This document shows, piece by piece, positions 1 to 10,843 of a stretch of 64,000 nt of DNA (within the stretch, counting starts at the first letter, position 1; every line of letters begins with the position of its first letter). This DNA is from Trichococcus pasteurii (GTDB lineage: Bacteria; Bacillota; Bacilli; Lactobacillales; Aerococcaceae): assembly GCF_900112935.1 (NCBI RefSeq), contig NZ_FONM01000017.1, forward strand, positions 1 to 64,000. The letters run 5' to 3'. A program made the translations under genes and the position numbers. The notes below the pieces were generated by a model. The model made no database searches. It was not told the DNA's origin and saw nothing but the letters and a program-made list of their open reading frames with translations.

Positions 1-51
1 GTAAACATAGGTAGTGCCGTTCTTCTTGTTGGTTACATATACTAAACTCAT
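1..51 (-). mobile_element. IS transposase, N-terminal 17 codons (partial at window edge)
   Basis: An ATG at 51 on the minus strand opens a frame that runs off the left edge; the 17 visible residues read MSLVYVTNKKNGTTYVY. From memory, this resembles the start of IS1634/IS4-type transposases of lactic acid bacteria, which begin with a similar VYVTNKKNGTTYVYE stretch. A good promoter lies just upstream. The neighbouring beta-glucosidase lacks its 5' end on the side facing this element, which fits an insertion event. The IS family is a recall-based guess from a short peptide. Confidence 0.55.
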
Positions 52-62
52 AAAATCACGCC

Positions 63-104
63 TTTCCACGTTATAATTATAACGTGGAAAGTGCGGAAAT
101 TCAA
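63..104 (-). promoter_or_regulatory. Promoter with 28-bp perfect palindrome upstream of transposase
   Basis: On the minus strand TTGAAT (99-104), a 17-bp spacer and TATAAT (76-81) form a near-consensus sigma-A promoter. The -10 box lies inside a perfect 28-bp palindrome at 63-90, whose arm TTTCCACGTTAT is followed by AATT and its exact complement. The palindrome could be an operator for transposase autoregulation or part of the IS end; the sequence does not decide. Confidence 0.5.
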
Positions 105-113
105 TAGGAATAG

Positions 114-1484
<1,371 letters not shown>

Positions 1485-1535
1485 ATGCACGTTTAAAGTA
1501 TATCCATTGTTTCAGCGATTCATTTGAGAATCACC

Positions 1536-1580
1536 AATAGCCAGATACACTGCTTTTTATTGCAGGTATCTGGCTATTTT
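1536..1580 (+). terminator. Intrinsic terminator after GH1 remnant
   Basis: AATAGCCAGATAC (1536-1548) pairs perfectly with GTATCTGGCTATT (1566-1578), followed by Ts. It lies between the convergent GH1 remnant and the LacI-type gene. Confidence 0.8.
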
Positions 1581-1602
1581 CTTTATTTGTTTGGCGCTAT
1601 GG

Positions 1603-2601
1603 TCAATCCTGTTCTATGTAATCATTTATTTTTGGAGTCGTTTTACGCTCAATCAACTTATATTCAAGGTGATGTTGTGGGATATTGGTGTTGTTCAATT
1701 GATTATATAGATGAACAAAAGAATTCTCGGCTTGAAGATTTGCGGAATAATCAACAGTTGTTACATGCATCAATCTACTGATATCACTATTATCAAAACC
1801 AATCACAGCGACATCCCGGGGGACATTATATCCTAAGTTCTGTAATTCGGAAATAAATTCAACGGCAATAGAATCCGAATGACATGCAAGAGCTTCAGGC
1901 TTATCTGTTGCATGATGAAACCAATGCGCAAGTTGGTTGCCATTGTTTTCGGTTGACGTTTCACAGAACAGCCAGTCAACATTCAATAATAATCCGTTAC
2001 CCTGATAAAAACTATTGATGGCCTTGATTCGAGCTTTAGTATTCCTGTTCTCGGGATTGCCCATAGAGTGGGCAATTTTTTTATATCCCTGCTGATACAG
2101 GTAGTTTAAAGAAGCTAAATAGATAGGATAATGATCGATGTGAGAAGAATAAATCTGTTTAGAATTGATTCTGTACCTAGTAGCAATTGGTCCATATGCT
2201 GTATAAGACTCAAATACACTCCATTCATTTGATCTGTTAAATACAAAGATACCATCCAGCTGACGATGTTTCATTTGATTCAGAACATCGATTTCTTTGT
2301 TTTTATCACCATTCGTAAAATATAAAGTCACATAGTAATCATGCAAATTCGCAATAGCAATAAACGTGCCTAAAAAAGAATTTGGGAATCCGAGAGGGCT
2401 ATTTGTTATGAATCCGATCGTTTGGGTTTTACCGCTTTGTAAATTTCGAGCGATCAAATTAGGAGAATACGCTAATTCCTGAGCGGCTTGTAAAACCTTC
2501 TTTTGCGTTTCTTTACTGACATATCCCTTTCCGGAAATTACTCTAGAAACAGTGCTTACAGACACTTTTGCTAACTTTGCTACATCTGAAATAGTAGACA
2601 T
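1603..2601 (-). CDS. LacI/GalR-family transcriptional regulator
   Basis: 332 residues, full length for the family. Residues 1-25 form the LacI helix-turn-helix (TISDVAKLAKVSVSTVSRVISG), followed by the hinge helix (SPNLIARNLQSG) and a periplasmic-binding-protein-like effector domain from about residue 60. An AGGAGG-type site precedes the ATG at 2601. The gene converges on the truncated GH1 gene, so it probably controlled beta-glucoside use; this is inference from position. Its base composition is more AT-rich than the housekeeping genes to the right, as is the GH1 remnant, which suggests the pair arrived together. Confidence 0.85.
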   Translation of the reverse strand: MSTISDVAKLAKVSVSTVSRVISGKGYVSKETQKKVLQAAQELAYSPNLIARNLQSGKTQTIGFITNSPLGFPNSFLGTFIAIANLHDYYVTLYFTNGDKNKEIDVLNQMKHRQLDGIFVFNRSNEWSVFESYTAYGPIATRYRINSKQIYSSHIDHYPIYLASLNYLYQQGYKKIAHSMGNPENRNTKARIKAINSFYQGNGLLLNVDWLFCETSTENNGNQLAHWFHHATDKPEALACHSDSIAVEFISELQNLGYNVPRDVAVIGFDNSDISRLMHVTTVDYSANLQAENSFVHLYNQLNNTNIPQHHLEYKLIERKTTPKINDYIEQD

Positions 2602-2618
2602 CGTTCTTTACCTCCAAG

Positions 2619-2667
2619 ATTATATCGCTTTCAGTAAGTATATCGGATTAAGTGGATGAATTCATCC
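2619..2667 (-). promoter_or_regulatory. Candidate promoter and operator of the LacI-type gene
   Basis: A TATAAT (minus strand, 2619-2624) lies just upstream of the ribosome site. The perfect 14-bp palindrome GGATGAATTCATCC at 2654-2667 sits about 30 bp further upstream and could be an autoregulatory operator. The -35 box is weak. Confidence 0.35.
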
Positions 2668-2760
2668 CAACACGACCAAAAGATTTTCTTGTCCGACAAT
2701 CTGCGTATAGCCAAATCTATCTTCCTGCAATTTTCTTGATAGGCTTGTTCTTCTAAAAAG

Positions 2761-2815
2761 AAAATACAGCCCCAAAAGATTTCTGTACAAAGAATTCTTT
2801 TGGGACTGTATTTTT
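2761..2815 (-). terminator. Terminator of the leftward housekeeping operon
   Basis: Arms at 2761-2779 and 2796-2815 pair over 19 bp with one mismatch, and a T-rich run follows on the minus strand. It lies directly behind the yacP stop codon. Confidence 0.8.
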
Positions 2816-2825
2816 GATTTATGAA

Positions 2826-3344
2826 CTAATCCAGCATATCCTTATAGATTTCCTTCAGGATCTCCAGTTGGTCATCCGACCAGGTGCCGCGCTGGCGTTG
2901 GTCGCGGAAGCGGCGGCTTTCGGTCTCCAAGGCTTTTTTGGAGCGCTTGATGTCCTTGTAGAGTTCGATGGCGGAGATGCGCTGGGCACCTTTCGAAAAG
3001 ACGAGCTGCTGTTCGGCCAGGTCGCTGGTGGCGACATAGACTTCGGTCAGCACGTTGCGCAGTTTTTTGACGACGCCTTCGATGTAGGTGTCGGCGGTCT
3101 CCCCTTGCGCAGTGAAGATGACCTTCACGCGGTATTTGGAGTATTCTTTCGTGATGCCGGGTACGAACTGGGCGTCAAAGACACACCAGACTTCATTCCC
3201 TTCATAGTTCTGATAATCGGACAGCGCCTGCAGCAGTTGATCCCTGGCCTCTTCGATGAGGTCCTGGTTCTTCAGCTTCACCAGTTCCGGCCAGGCGCCG
3301 ATCATATTGTAGCCGTCCACTATCAGGATTTCTTTCTTCAACAT
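2826..3344 (-). CDS. yacP: YacP/Rae1-like NYN-domain ribonuclease
   Basis: A NYN (PIN-like) domain protein. In Bacillus subtilis the homologue Rae1 is a ribosome-associated endoribonuclease that cuts mRNA in the A site. The N-terminus carries the nuclease signature ILIVDGYNMIGAW, with the first acidic residue in VDGYN, further acids in WCVFDAQ and TSDLAEQ, and a basic C-terminal tail rich in R and K. The start was set at the ATG at 3344 (172 residues) because GAGG lies 8 nt upstream; a GTG at 3353 would overlap that site. It is the last gene of the rlmB-mrnC-cysS block, the usual Firmicutes order. Confidence 0.85.
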   Translation of the reverse strand: MLKKEILIVDGYNMIGAWPELVKLKNQDLIEEARDQLLQALSDYQNYEGNEVWCVFDAQFVPGITKEYSKYRVKVIFTAQGETADTYIEGVVKKLRNVLTEVYVATSDLAEQQLVFSKGAQRISAIELYKDIKRSKKALETESRRFRDQRQRGTWSDDQLEILKEIYKDMLD

Positions 3345-3384
3345 GGCCTTCACCTCGCTTCTTCTGGTTCGCAGACGCTACAGA

Positions 3385-4227
3385 TCAAACGTGGCGTTTG
3401 CGGAAAACTTCGTACATCATCAGTCCGGCTGCAACGCCGGCGTTCAGGCTCTGGACATGGCCGACCATCGGGATGGTCAACAGGCCGTCAGCGGATTCCT
3501 TCAACAGGCGCGAAATGCCTTTGCCTTCGTTGCCGATGATCATCGCCAACGGCAAGGTTGTATCCCACTGGCGGTAATCTTGTCCTGACATATCGGTGGC
3601 GTAGATCCAGACGCCGCGTTCCTTCAGTTCTTCGATGGTGCGGTGCAGATTCGTTACGCGCACGACCGGCACATGCTCGATGGCGCCTGTCGATGCTTTG
3701 GCGACGGTCGCCGTCAAGCCGACTGCGCGGCGCTTCGGAATGATGACTCCGTGGGCACCGCAGGCATCCGCGGTACGCAGCACGGAACCAAGGTTATGCG
3801 GATCCTCGACACCATCCAGGATGATGAAGAACGGATCTTCGTTCTTGGCGGCAGCCGCTTCAAACAGATCATCGAGCACGGCATATTGGAAAGCGGCCGT
3901 AGCGGCGATGACGCCTTGATGGACGGCATTGTCGGACAACGTGTCCAGTTTGGACTTCGGCACCGCTTGGATCTGGATCTTGCGGTCTTTCGCCAGCTTG
4001 ATGATGTCGCCCAATTTTTCTCCGCCCAATCCGTCTTGGATGAACAGTTTGTTGACGTCGCGATCGGAGCGCAGCAATTCCAATACCGGGTGGCGGCCCA
4101 TCACGAAGTCTTCATTTTCGGGTGTTTCTTTTTCTGCGTCATCGCGTCGTTTTGGCTTTGGTTCCGGTCTGCCCTTTTTCGGTGCATTGCGGCTGTCTTT
4201 GAACGCGCGGTTCGGTTTATTTTTCAT
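3385..4227 (-). CDS. rlmB: 23S rRNA (guanosine-2'-O-)-methyltransferase RlmB
   Basis: A SPOUT-class methyltransferase that 2'-O-methylates a conserved guanosine of 23S rRNA (G2251 in E. coli numbering). 280 residues: a basic, low-complexity N-terminal tail (1-40), an RNA-binding substrate domain (41-125) starting at VMGRHPVLELL, and the SPOUT domain with motif 1 around N145 (NLGSVLRTADACGAHG), motif 2 IGNEGKGI (231-238) and motif 3 IPMVGHVQSLN (252-262), which forms the knot that holds S-adenosylmethionine. Its ATG overlaps the end of mrnC by 11 bp, with GAGGAAA upstream, so the two are probably translationally coupled. Confidence 0.93.
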   Translation of the reverse strand: MKNKPNRAFKDSRNAPKKGRPEPKPKRRDDAEKETPENEDFVMGRHPVLELLRSDRDVNKLFIQDGLGGEKLGDIIKLAKDRKIQIQAVPKSKLDTLSDNAVHQGVIAATAAFQYAVLDDLFEAAAAKNEDPFFIILDGVEDPHNLGSVLRTADACGAHGVIIPKRRAVGLTATVAKASTGAIEHVPVVRVTNLHRTIEELKERGVWIYATDMSGQDYRQWDTTLPLAMIIGNEGKGISRLLKESADGLLTIPMVGHVQSLNAGVAAGLMMYEVFRKRHV

Positions 4228-4642
4228 AATTATTTTCCTCGACTTCTTGGATACACCAACGGATCAACTCTTCAAGCCGTGCTTTTTGCCCGGAAAGATG
4301 CAGATAGCCCATCAACGACTCGAAGCCGGTCGCGATGCGGTAGGTCGTTACGTCCGCATTTTTAGCGATTGTATGGCTCTTGCTGTTGCGGCCGCGACGG
4401 TACATGTCCAGTTCTTCTTCGCTCAGGAAGCCCTCTTTGGCCAGCATCGCGTGCATCAGCTTCGCTTGGGCTTTAGCGGAAACGAAGAAAGTCGCCCGGC
4501 GGTGGAGCTGGTTGGGTTTGGTGTGTCCTTTTTCTAATAAATGCGTTCTGATATAGGTCTCATAAGCGGCATCGCCGACATAGGCCAGGGCAAGTCCGTT
4601 CAATAGGCTCCAATTTTGTTCTGTCACTATGCTCTTCTCCAT
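4217..4642 (-). CDS. mrnC: Mini-ribonuclease III
   Basis: A short RNase III catalytic domain without the double-stranded RNA-binding domain. In Bacillus it matures the ends of 23S rRNA. The signature [14 protein letters not shown] holds the catalytic acidic residues near the N-terminus, and the second cluster follows [18 protein letters not shown]. The length (141 residues) is normal. The start is ambiguous: the ATG at 4642 overlaps cysS by 16 bp, while a GTG at 4627 has GGAG nine bases upstream and would overlap the cysS stop by one base. Both give an intact domain. Confidence 0.92.
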   Translation of the reverse strand: MEKSIVTEQNWSLLNGLALAYVGDAAYETYIRTHLLEKGHTKPNQLHRRATFFVSAKAQAKLMHAMLAKEGFLSEEELDMYRRGRNSKSHTIAKNADVTTYRIATGFESLMGYLHLSGQKARLEELIRWCIQEVEENNYEK

Positions 4643-6039
4643 CTGGTGCCCTGTGAAGTGTCATCCAGGATGATGCCCTGATCCTTCAGGTAATCGCGGA
4701 TTTCATCACTGCGGGCGAAATTTTTGTCTTTTCGGGCTTGTGTCCGTTCATCGATCAGTGTCTGGATATCATCGTCCAGCAAAGACTCTTCCTCCAGCAC
4801 GACGCCGAAGACGCCGACCATCGCCTTGTACAAAACAAGTGCTTCGTTGATGACTGCTTCGGAAACGGCTTCGCCTTCCGCGTAGATGTTCAGTTCCTTG
4901 GCGAACTGGTAAACGACCGACATGGCGTTGTCCGCCTGGAAATCGTCGTCCATTTCGGCGACGAACTGCTGCTGCAGATTCTGGAACAAAACCAGTTTTT
5001 CCGCATCATCCGGCAGTGCCGCAACAGCATCCTGCAGGCGATAATGCGCGTTCTGATAGGCAATCTTGACCTTATCCAGGTTGATTTTCGCTTCTTCGAT
5101 GGCTTTGTCGCTGTACTTGACCGGACGGCGGTAGTGCGCTGTTCCGAGGAAGAAACGCAGCACCTGCGGATCGACTTCCTTCAGGATATCATGCACCGTC
5201 ACGAAGTTTCCGAGCGATTTGCTCATCTTTTCAGCGTCTTCGCCGATCGTGACGAAGCCGTTGTGCATCCAATAGTTCGCGAAGGTTTTGCCGGTCTTGG
5301 CTTCACTCTGGGCGATCTCGTTCTCGTGATGCGGGAAAGTCAGGTCATGGCCGCCGCCGTGGATATCGATGGTGTCGCCCAAGTATTTGGTCGCCATCAC
5401 GGAGCATTCGATGTGCCAGCCCGGGCGTCCCGGACCCCAAGGCGATTCCCAGGAAACTTCATCCGGCTTCGCTTCTTTCCAAAGCGCGAAATCAAGCTGA
5501 TCCTCTTTCTTGATGTTCTCTTCCGAGTCCAAGCGTTCGCTGGCGCCGACGATCAGGTCCTTGATCGATTGGTCGCTCAGTTTTCCGTAGTCCTTGAACT
5601 TGCCAGTGCGGTAATAGACGTCCCCGTCAGCCGCATAGGCATAGCCTTTATCGATCAAATCGCCGATGAAGGCGATGATGTCCGGGATATTTTCCATCAC
5701 GCGCGGATTCAGCGTCGCTTTTTCGACATGCAGAGCCGCTGTGTCTTCATAGAAGGCCGCGATGAACTTTTCGGCGACTTCCTTCGCGGAAATGCCCATT
5801 TCTTTTGCGGCGCGGATGATCTTGTCGTCCACGTCGGTGAAGTTCGAGACGAAATTCACGTCATAGCCGCGGTATTCCAGATAGCGGCGGACGGTATCGA
5901 AAGCCACTGTGCTGCGCGCGTTGCCAATGTGGATGTAGTTGTAGACGGTCGGACCGCAGACGTACATGCCCACCTTATTCTTTTGGATCGGTTGGAATTC
6001 TTCTTTTTCGCGCGTCAGGGTATTGTAGATTTTTAACAT
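4627..6039 (-). CDS. cysS: Cysteinyl-tRNA synthetase
   Basis: A class I aminoacyl-tRNA synthetase charging tRNA-Cys; 470 residues, normal for the monomeric enzyme. The HIGH motif is HIGN (37-40) and the KMSKS loop is intact (271-275). The zinc ligands that select cysteine are visible as C28, C212, H237 and E241. A strong GGAAAGGAG site lies 6 bases before the ATG. A stem-loop with a T run separates it from cysE upstream, so expression relative to cysE may be set by read-through. Confidence 0.96.
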   Translation of the reverse strand: MLKIYNTLTREKEEFQPIQKNKVGMYVCGPTVYNYIHIGNARSTVAFDTVRRYLEYRGYDVNFVSNFTDVDDKIIRAAKEMGISAKEVAEKFIAAFYEDTAALHVEKATLNPRVMENIPDIIAFIGDLIDKGYAYAADGDVYYRTGKFKDYGKLSDQSIKDLIVGASERLDSEENIKKEDQLDFALWKEAKPDEVSWESPWGPGRPGWHIECSVMATKYLGDTIDIHGGGHDLTFPHHENEIAQSEAKTGKTFANYWMHNGFVTIGEDAEKMSKSLGNFVTVHDILKEVDPQVLRFFLGTAHYRRPVKYSDKAIEEAKINLDKVKIAYQNAHYRLQDAVAALPDDAEKLVLFQNLQQQFVAEMDDDFQADNAMSVVYQFAKELNIYAEGEAVSEAVINEALVLYKAMVGVFGVVLEEESLLDDDIQTLIDERTQARKDKNFARSDEIRDYLKDQGIILDDTSQGTRWRRA

Positions 6040-6059
6040 TGCGCACTCCTTTCCAGCTT

Positions 6060-6086
6060 CGAAAAAAGGGCTGACGCCCTTTTTCG
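6060..6086 (-). terminator. Terminator-like stem-loop between cysE and cysS
   Basis: On the minus strand AAAAAGGGC, a 4-base loop and GCCCTTTTTT form a compact hairpin with a T run, 21 bp before the cysS ATG. There is no room for a promoter between it and cysS, so it must act as a partial terminator, attenuator or processing site. Confidence 0.65.
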
Positions 6087-6109
6087 TTTGCTGATTATTC
6101 AGTTTTTTT

Positions 6110-6640
6110 CTAGTCTTTCAGCTTATGGTTATGGTAACGGACGATTTTTGCCGGTATGCCGACCGCTGTGACATCAGGCGGAATTTCGCTGACGACGACA
6201 GCCGATGCCCCGATTTTGGCATTGTCGCCGATTTTGATCGGTCCCAACACCTGCACATGGGCGGAAAGCAGCACGTTATTCCCGATGGTGGGATGGCGTT
6301 TGCCGGTATCTTTACCGGTGCCGCCCAGCGTCACGCCATGGTAAATCATGACATCATCGCCTACTTCGGCTGTTTCTCCGATGACGATCCCCATGCCATG
6401 GTCGATGAACAGACGCCTGCCGATCGTCGCTCCGGGATGGATCTCGATTCCGGTCAAGAAACGCCCGAGATGCGAAATCACCCGGCTGAAGGTATACCAT
6501 TTTCGCTTATAAAAAAAATGAGCGATATCATATATAAGGATGGCATGTAACCCCGGGTACGTCAGAACGACTTCCAACGTACTCCTTGCGGCCGGATCAT
6601 GATCTTTTATGGTTTGAATCGTTTCGCTTAATCTATTCAA
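6110..6640 (-). CDS. cysE: Serine O-acetyltransferase
   Basis: Acetylates L-serine with acetyl-CoA to O-acetylserine, the direct precursor of cysteine. 176 residues, the short Gram-positive form: a helical N-terminal domain (1-65), then a left-handed parallel beta-helix with hexapeptide repeats. The catalytic Asp-His pair lies in [14 protein letters not shown] (D80, H81). The start is a TTG at 6640 with GGAG eleven bases upstream; an ATG seven bases before it is out of frame. It stands between gltX and cysS as in many Firmicutes, linking cysteine synthesis with tRNA-Cys charging. Confidence 0.93.
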   Translation of the reverse strand: MNRLSETIQTIKDHDPAARSTLEVVLTYPGLHAILIYDIAHFFYKRKWYTFSRVISHLGRFLTGIEIHPGATIGRRLFIDHGMGIVIGETAEVGDDVMIYHGVTLGGTGKDTGKRHPTIGNNVLLSAHVQVLGPIKIGDNAKIGASAVVVSEIPPDVTAVGIPAKIVRYHNHKLKD

Positions 6641-6717
6641 GTCATTTCATGCTCCTTTTTGGATTATCCATCTATTATATAGAATCAGCTCATTTTTGCT
6701 ATACTTTTTTGTCGGTC

Positions 6718-8187
6718 CTACATTTTTTCCAGTACGCTGTTCAGGTGAGCCAAGCTCTTCTCTCTGCCCAGCACTTCGATGGTCTTACCGATTTCAGGCC
6801 CGTGCATTTGTCCGCTGACGGCGACACGGATGGCCATGTAGAGGTTCTTGCCTTTGATTTTGGTTTCTTTTTGGACTGCCTTGATGGCTCCCAGAATTTC
6901 GGCTTCTTCGAACGGCTCGATGGCAACCAATTGTTCCTTGAATGCGGCAAGCACGGTCGGCGCTGTTTCGGCAGCCATGATTTCCTGCGCTTCTGCGTCC
7001 AGGTTGATTTCATCAGCGAAGAACATTTCGGATAGCGCAACGATCTCAGCGGCATAGCTCATTTGCTCGTGGTACAGACCAATCAGCTTTTTCGCATACT
7101 CGCTGTCAGCTTCGCTAGGGTTTTCCGGCAATTTGCCGGCAGCCACCAAATGAGGCGCGGCCAAAGTGACGATTGTATCCAAATCGGCGCTCTTCATGTA
7201 TTGGTTGTTGATCCATTCCAGTTTCTTCTGGTCGAAGGCGGCTGGCGATTTGCTCAGGCGTTCCGGATCGAACATCTTGATCAGATCTTCTTTCGAGAAA
7301 ATCTCGTCTTCTCCGACCGGTGACCAGCCCAACAGCGTGATGAAGTTGAACATCGCTTCCGGAAGGTAGCCCAAGTCTTTGTATTGTTCGATGAACTGCA
7401 GGATCGTTTCATCGCGTTTGCTCAATTTTTTGCCTGTTTCGCTGTTGATGATCAGCGTCATGTGCCCGAAAACAGGCTCTTTCCATTCGAACGCTTCGTA
7501 GATCATCATTTGTTTCGGTGTGTTGGCGATGTGGTCATCCCCGCGCAGGACGTGGGTGATGCCCATCATGTGATCGTCCACGGCAACCGCAAAATTGTAG
7601 GTCGGGAAACCGTCGCGTTTGCGGATGATATAGTCCCCGCCGACGCTGCTGGCTTCGAATGTGATCGATCCTTTGACGATATCATCGAATGTGTAGGTGT
7701 TTTCGATCGGCACACGGAAACGGATGACCGGCGTAATGCCTTGTGCTTCTTTTTCTGCTTGTTGGGAAGGCGTCAAGTTTGCGCATTTTCCGCCGTAATG
7801 AGGCATTTCGCCGCGTGCTCTTTGCTGTTCGCGTTCCGTTTCCAATTCTTCCTCGGTGCAGTAGCACTTGTAGGCGCGGTTGGAAAGAAGCAGTTGATCG
7901 ATCAACGGATCGTAGATATGCTGTCTTTCGGATTGACGGTACGGTCCGACATTGCCTGGTTTGTCCGGGCCTTCATCCCAGTCCATCCCCAGCCATTTCA
8001 AGTTTTGCAGTTGGCTTTCTTCGCCGTGTTCAAGGTTGCGCTTTTGGTCCGTGTCTTCGATACGGATGATGAACTCGCCGTCGTTATGGCGGGCAAACAG
8101 ATAGTTGAACAATGCAGTACGGGCGTTTCCGATATGCAGGTTACCGGTTGGGCTTGGTGCATAACGTACGCGGATTTTCTTTGTCAT
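6718..8187 (-). CDS. gltX: Glutamyl-tRNA synthetase
   Basis: Class I synthetase that charges tRNA-Glu and, in Gram-positives with GatCAB, usually also tRNA-Gln. 489 residues. The HIGH motif appears as HIGN (18-21) in [18 protein letters not shown]; the KMSKS equivalent is KLSKR (254-258). The C-terminal alpha-helical anticodon-binding domain is complete. AAAAGGGG precedes the ATG. It lies 48 bp downstream of yacL, in the conserved leftward block. Confidence 0.95.
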   Translation of the reverse strand: MTKKIRVRYAPSPTGNLHIGNARTALFNYLFARHNDGEFIIRIEDTDQKRNLEHGEESQLQNLKWLGMDWDEGPDKPGNVGPYRQSERQHIYDPLIDQLLLSNRAYKCYCTEEELETEREQQRARGEMPHYGGKCANLTPSQQAEKEAQGITPVIRFRVPIENTYTFDDIVKGSITFEASSVGGDYIIRKRDGFPTYNFAVAVDDHMMGITHVLRGDDHIANTPKQMMIYEAFEWKEPVFGHMTLIINSETGKKLSKRDETILQFIEQYKDLGYLPEAMFNFITLLGWSPVGEDEIFSKEDLIKMFDPERLSKSPAAFDQKKLEWINNQYMKSADLDTIVTLAAPHLVAAGKLPENPSEADSEYAKKLIGLYHEQMSYAAEIVALSEMFFADEINLDAEAQEIMAAETAPTVLAAFKEQLVAIEPFEEAEILGAIKAVQKETKIKGKNLYMAIRVAVSGQMHGPEIGKTIEVLGREKSLAHLNSVLEKM

Positions 8188-8235
8188 ATGAAGTATCCCC
8201 TTTTCTGTGAAGCTGGTTATGTCGTGCTGGATTTT

Positions 8236-9357
8236 CTATTTGATTCCTTTTTGTGAATGCGCAGGCTTCGCAAAGATCATGCGGCCGGCAGCTGTCTGCA
8301 AGGCACTTGTGACGACGACCTCGATCGTCTCATTCATGTAATGCTGTCCCTCTTCGACGACGATCATCGTGCCGTCATCCAGGTAGGCCACCCCTTGGTT
8401 ACGTTCCGTTCCGACTTTGATGACGGTGACGACCATGTATTCGCCGGGTATGACGACCGGCTTCACGGCATTGGCCAAGGCGTTGATGTTCAACACCGGC
8501 ACATTCTGGAACTCGCAGACTTTGTTCAAGTTATAATCGTTCGTGATGACAACACCATCGATCAGTTTCGCCAAACGGATCAGCTTGCTGTCGACTTCAG
8601 GAATCTCTTCGAATTCGCCATCGTAGCTTTCCACAACGATGTCCTCTTCTTTTTGGAGTTTGTTCAGGATGTCCAATCCCCGTCTGCCCCTGACGCGCTT
8701 CAGGCTGTCAGAGGAATCCGCGATATACTGCAGTTCGCGCAATACGAAGTTCGGAATGACGATGACGCCTTCCAGGAAGCCGGTTTTGGCGATGTCGTAG
8801 ATGCGTCCGTCGATGATGACGCTCGTATCCAAAATTTTGTATTTGCGGAAAGTATCATCCGCTTTGCGGTCAAGCATCTGCGGCTCTTCCTGCTTTTTCG
8901 GTTTCGGTGCGAACAGTTTACGGAATTCTTCGATCCGGGTCGTTCCCACGCGGAATCCCAGATACGCCAGGATTAAGGACAGGATAGCCGGCAGCACGTC
9001 GTTGACGACCGGAATCCGCAGTGATGTCAAGGGGATGCCGATCAGCCAAGCCAATACAAGCCCGATGATTGTTCCGATCGAACCGAACAGCATGAAGCTG
9101 ACCGATAAGGTACTGAAATAATTCTCTATCTTTTGCATGATATCCAAAATCAATTTCATCAATAAAAATGACAATAAATAAAATATAAGTGCTCCAACCC
9201 CAAAATTAACAAAAACATTATTGAAAAGATTGTTTCGTATGCCCGCTAATTCCCACAGGTAAGGCAGTGCTGTAATACCGGCGCTGCCGCCCACCATCAG
9301 GAAGACGGCCGTAATGATTTTCCGTTTCAAAGGCTTCCCTCTCTTTCCTTCTGTCAT
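8236..9357 (-). CDS. yacL: Membrane-anchored PIN/TRAM-domain protein YacL
   Basis: A conserved Firmicutes protein encoded next to radA. About four membrane segments occupy residues 15-140, followed by a PIN nuclease-like domain opening with ILDTSVIIDGRI (D178), with further acids in FVLRELQ and VITNDYN, and a C-terminal TRAM RNA-binding domain (about 305-360). The architecture suggests an RNA-directed activity at the membrane; the substrate is unknown. The ATG at 9357 overlaps the radA stop as TGATG; a TTG one codon earlier is a less likely start. Confidence 0.88.
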   Translation of the reverse strand: MTEGKRGKPLKRKIITAVFLMVGGSAGITALPYLWELAGIRNNLFNNVFVNFGVGALIFYLLSFLLMKLILDIMQKIENYFSTLSVSFMLFGSIGTIIGLVLAWLIGIPLTSLRIPVVNDVLPAILSLILAYLGFRVGTTRIEEFRKLFAPKPKKQEEPQMLDRKADDTFRKYKILDTSVIIDGRIYDIAKTGFLEGVIVIPNFVLRELQYIADSSDSLKRVRGRRGLDILNKLQKEEDIVVESYDGEFEEIPEVDSKLIRLAKLIDGVVITNDYNLNKVCEFQNVPVLNINALANAVKPVVIPGEYMVVTVIKVGTERNQGVAYLDDGTMIVVEEGQHYMNETIEVVVTSALQTAAGRMIFAKPAHSQKGIK

Positions 9358-10739
9358 CAATTTTTATTCGGAAATACTTTGCGCAGTGTTTCTTGAAGCG
9401 TTGCGACAGGAATGATCTGGATGCCCTCCGGGTGCTTCCAGCCAGCCATGTTGTTCTTCGGCAGATATACCTTTGTGAAGCCCAATTTTTGGGCTTCGTT
9501 GACGCGTTGCTCGATTCGGCTCACCCTGCGGATTTCCCCGGTCAGGCCGATTTCGCCGATGAAGCACTCGGTCGCGGAAGTCTCGGTGTCCCAGTAGCTT
9601 GAAGCGATGCTGACCGCCACTGCCAGGTCGATGGCCGGCTCATCCAGCTTCACGCCGCCTGTCGATTTGAAGTAGGCATCCTGGTTCTGCAGCAGCAAGC
9701 CCGCCCGTTTTTCCAGCACGGCCATGATCAGCGAAACCCGGTTGTAGTCCAAACCGCTTGCAGTCCGGCGGGCATTCCCGAAGACCGTCGGCGTGATCAG
9801 ACACTGGATTTCGGCCAAAATCGGGCGCGTGCCTTCGAGTGACGCAACGACTGCCGATCCGGATGCTCCGGCGAGCCGCTCTTCCAGGAACAGTTCGGAA
9901 GGGTTCCGCACCTCGCGCAGGCCGCCCTCGATCATTTCGAAAACGCCTATTTCATCTGTCGAGCCGAAACGGTTTTTGACGGCGCGCAGGATCCGGAAAG
10001 CATGATGACGGTCGCCTTCAAAATAAAGCACCGTATCCACCATATGTTCCAGCATCCGCGGCCCGGCGATGGCGCCTTCCTTCGTCACATGACCGACGAT
10101 GAAGATCGCGATGTCGTTGCTCTTTGCGATCCGCATGAATTCGGCGGTGCATTCGCGCACTTGCGAGACGCTGCCGGCCGTGCTCGTGTTGTCCGGATGG
10201 ATCATCGTCTGGATCGAATCCACGATGACGAATTCCGGCTTGATCCGCTCGATCGTGTTGCGGATCGCATCGATATCCGTTTCCGGGTAGATGTAGAAAT
10301 CGGTGCCCTTGACGCCGAGCCGTTCCGCCCGCAATTTGATCTGACTTGCGCTTTCCTCTCCGGAGATGTAAAGGACGCGGTGGCCGCCTTGGTTGATCTG
10401 CGCCGAAACTTGCAGCAGCAAGGTGGACTTGCCGATTCCGGGGTCGCCCCCGATCAGGATCAGCGAACCGGGCACGATCCCTCCGCCCAGCACATGGTTG
10501 ACCTCTTCCATCTGCGTTTTGACGCGCGGCAGGTTCTCGGTCTTGATGTCCTGGATGGCGATCGCCTCAGGAACATTCCCGCTGAAATTGGAACGTTGCT
10601 GTTGCTTCACGGCTTTCGTCGCTTCCTTTTCTTCCTCCATTTGGTTCCAAGTGCCGCAGTTCGGGCAGCGTCCCAGCCATTTCGGCGACTCGTATCCGCA
10701 AGCCTGACAAACGTATTTCACTGCATTTTTCTTTGCCAA
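9357..10739 (-). CDS. radA: DNA repair protein RadA
   Basis: A RecA-like, DnaB-related helicase that drives branch migration in recombinational repair. 460 residues: an N-terminal zinc finger (C11, C14, C25, C28), a Walker A motif in [12 protein letters not shown] (about 97-108), the RadA-specific KNRFG motif (255-259) and a C-terminal Lon-protease-like domain without proteolytic function. The start is a TTG at 10739 with GAAGGAG upstream. It overlaps yacL, so the two are coupled. Confidence 0.96.
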   Translation of the reverse strand: MAKKNAVKYVCQACGYESPKWLGRCPNCGTWNQMEEEKEATKAVKQQQRSNFSGNVPEAIAIQDIKTENLPRVKTQMEEVNHVLGGGIVPGSLILIGGDPGIGKSTLLLQVSAQINQGGHRVLYISGEESASQIKLRAERLGVKGTDFYIYPETDIDAIRNTIERIKPEFVIVDSIQTMIHPDNTSTAGSVSQVRECTAEFMRIAKSNDIAIFIVGHVTKEGAIAGPRMLEHMVDTVLYFEGDRHHAFRILRAVKNRFGSTDEIGVFEMIEGGLREVRNPSELFLEERLAGASGSAVVASLEGTRPILAEIQCLITPTVFGNARRTASGLDYNRVSLIMAVLEKRAGLLLQNQDAYFKSTGGVKLDEPAIDLAVAVSIASSYWDTETSATECFIGEIGLTGEIRRVSRIEQRVNEAQKLGFTKVYLPKNNMAGWKHPEGIQIIPVATLQETLRKVFPNKN

Positions 10740-10785
10740 ATGAATCTCTCCTTCAAGTATGAACCTACTTATCCTATTTTATCAC

Positions 10786-10839
10786 AAAAAAGCCTGCTCT
10801 ACGTATAACAATCCGCAAATACCCGCGGATTCGGCTTTT
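10786..10839 (-). terminator. Possible terminator between dut and radA
   Basis: On the minus strand an outer stem AAAAGCC/GGCTTTT encloses a perfect inner hairpin AATCCGC/GCGGATT and ends in a run of six Ts. The unusual nested shape lowers confidence. Confidence 0.45.
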
Positions 10840-10843
10840 CTTT

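Noticed and set aside
4738-6036. Long plus-strand frame of 432 codons opposite cysS (and similar ones opposite gltX, GH36, GH78)
   Set aside because: Antisense shadows of strongly biased genes. They lack family features and ribosome sites, and the opposite strand encodes intact known enzymes.
6641-6717. T-box or cysteine-responsive leader before cysE
   Set aside because: Only 77 bp, with no specifier loop or T-box sequence; at most a weak promoter is visible.
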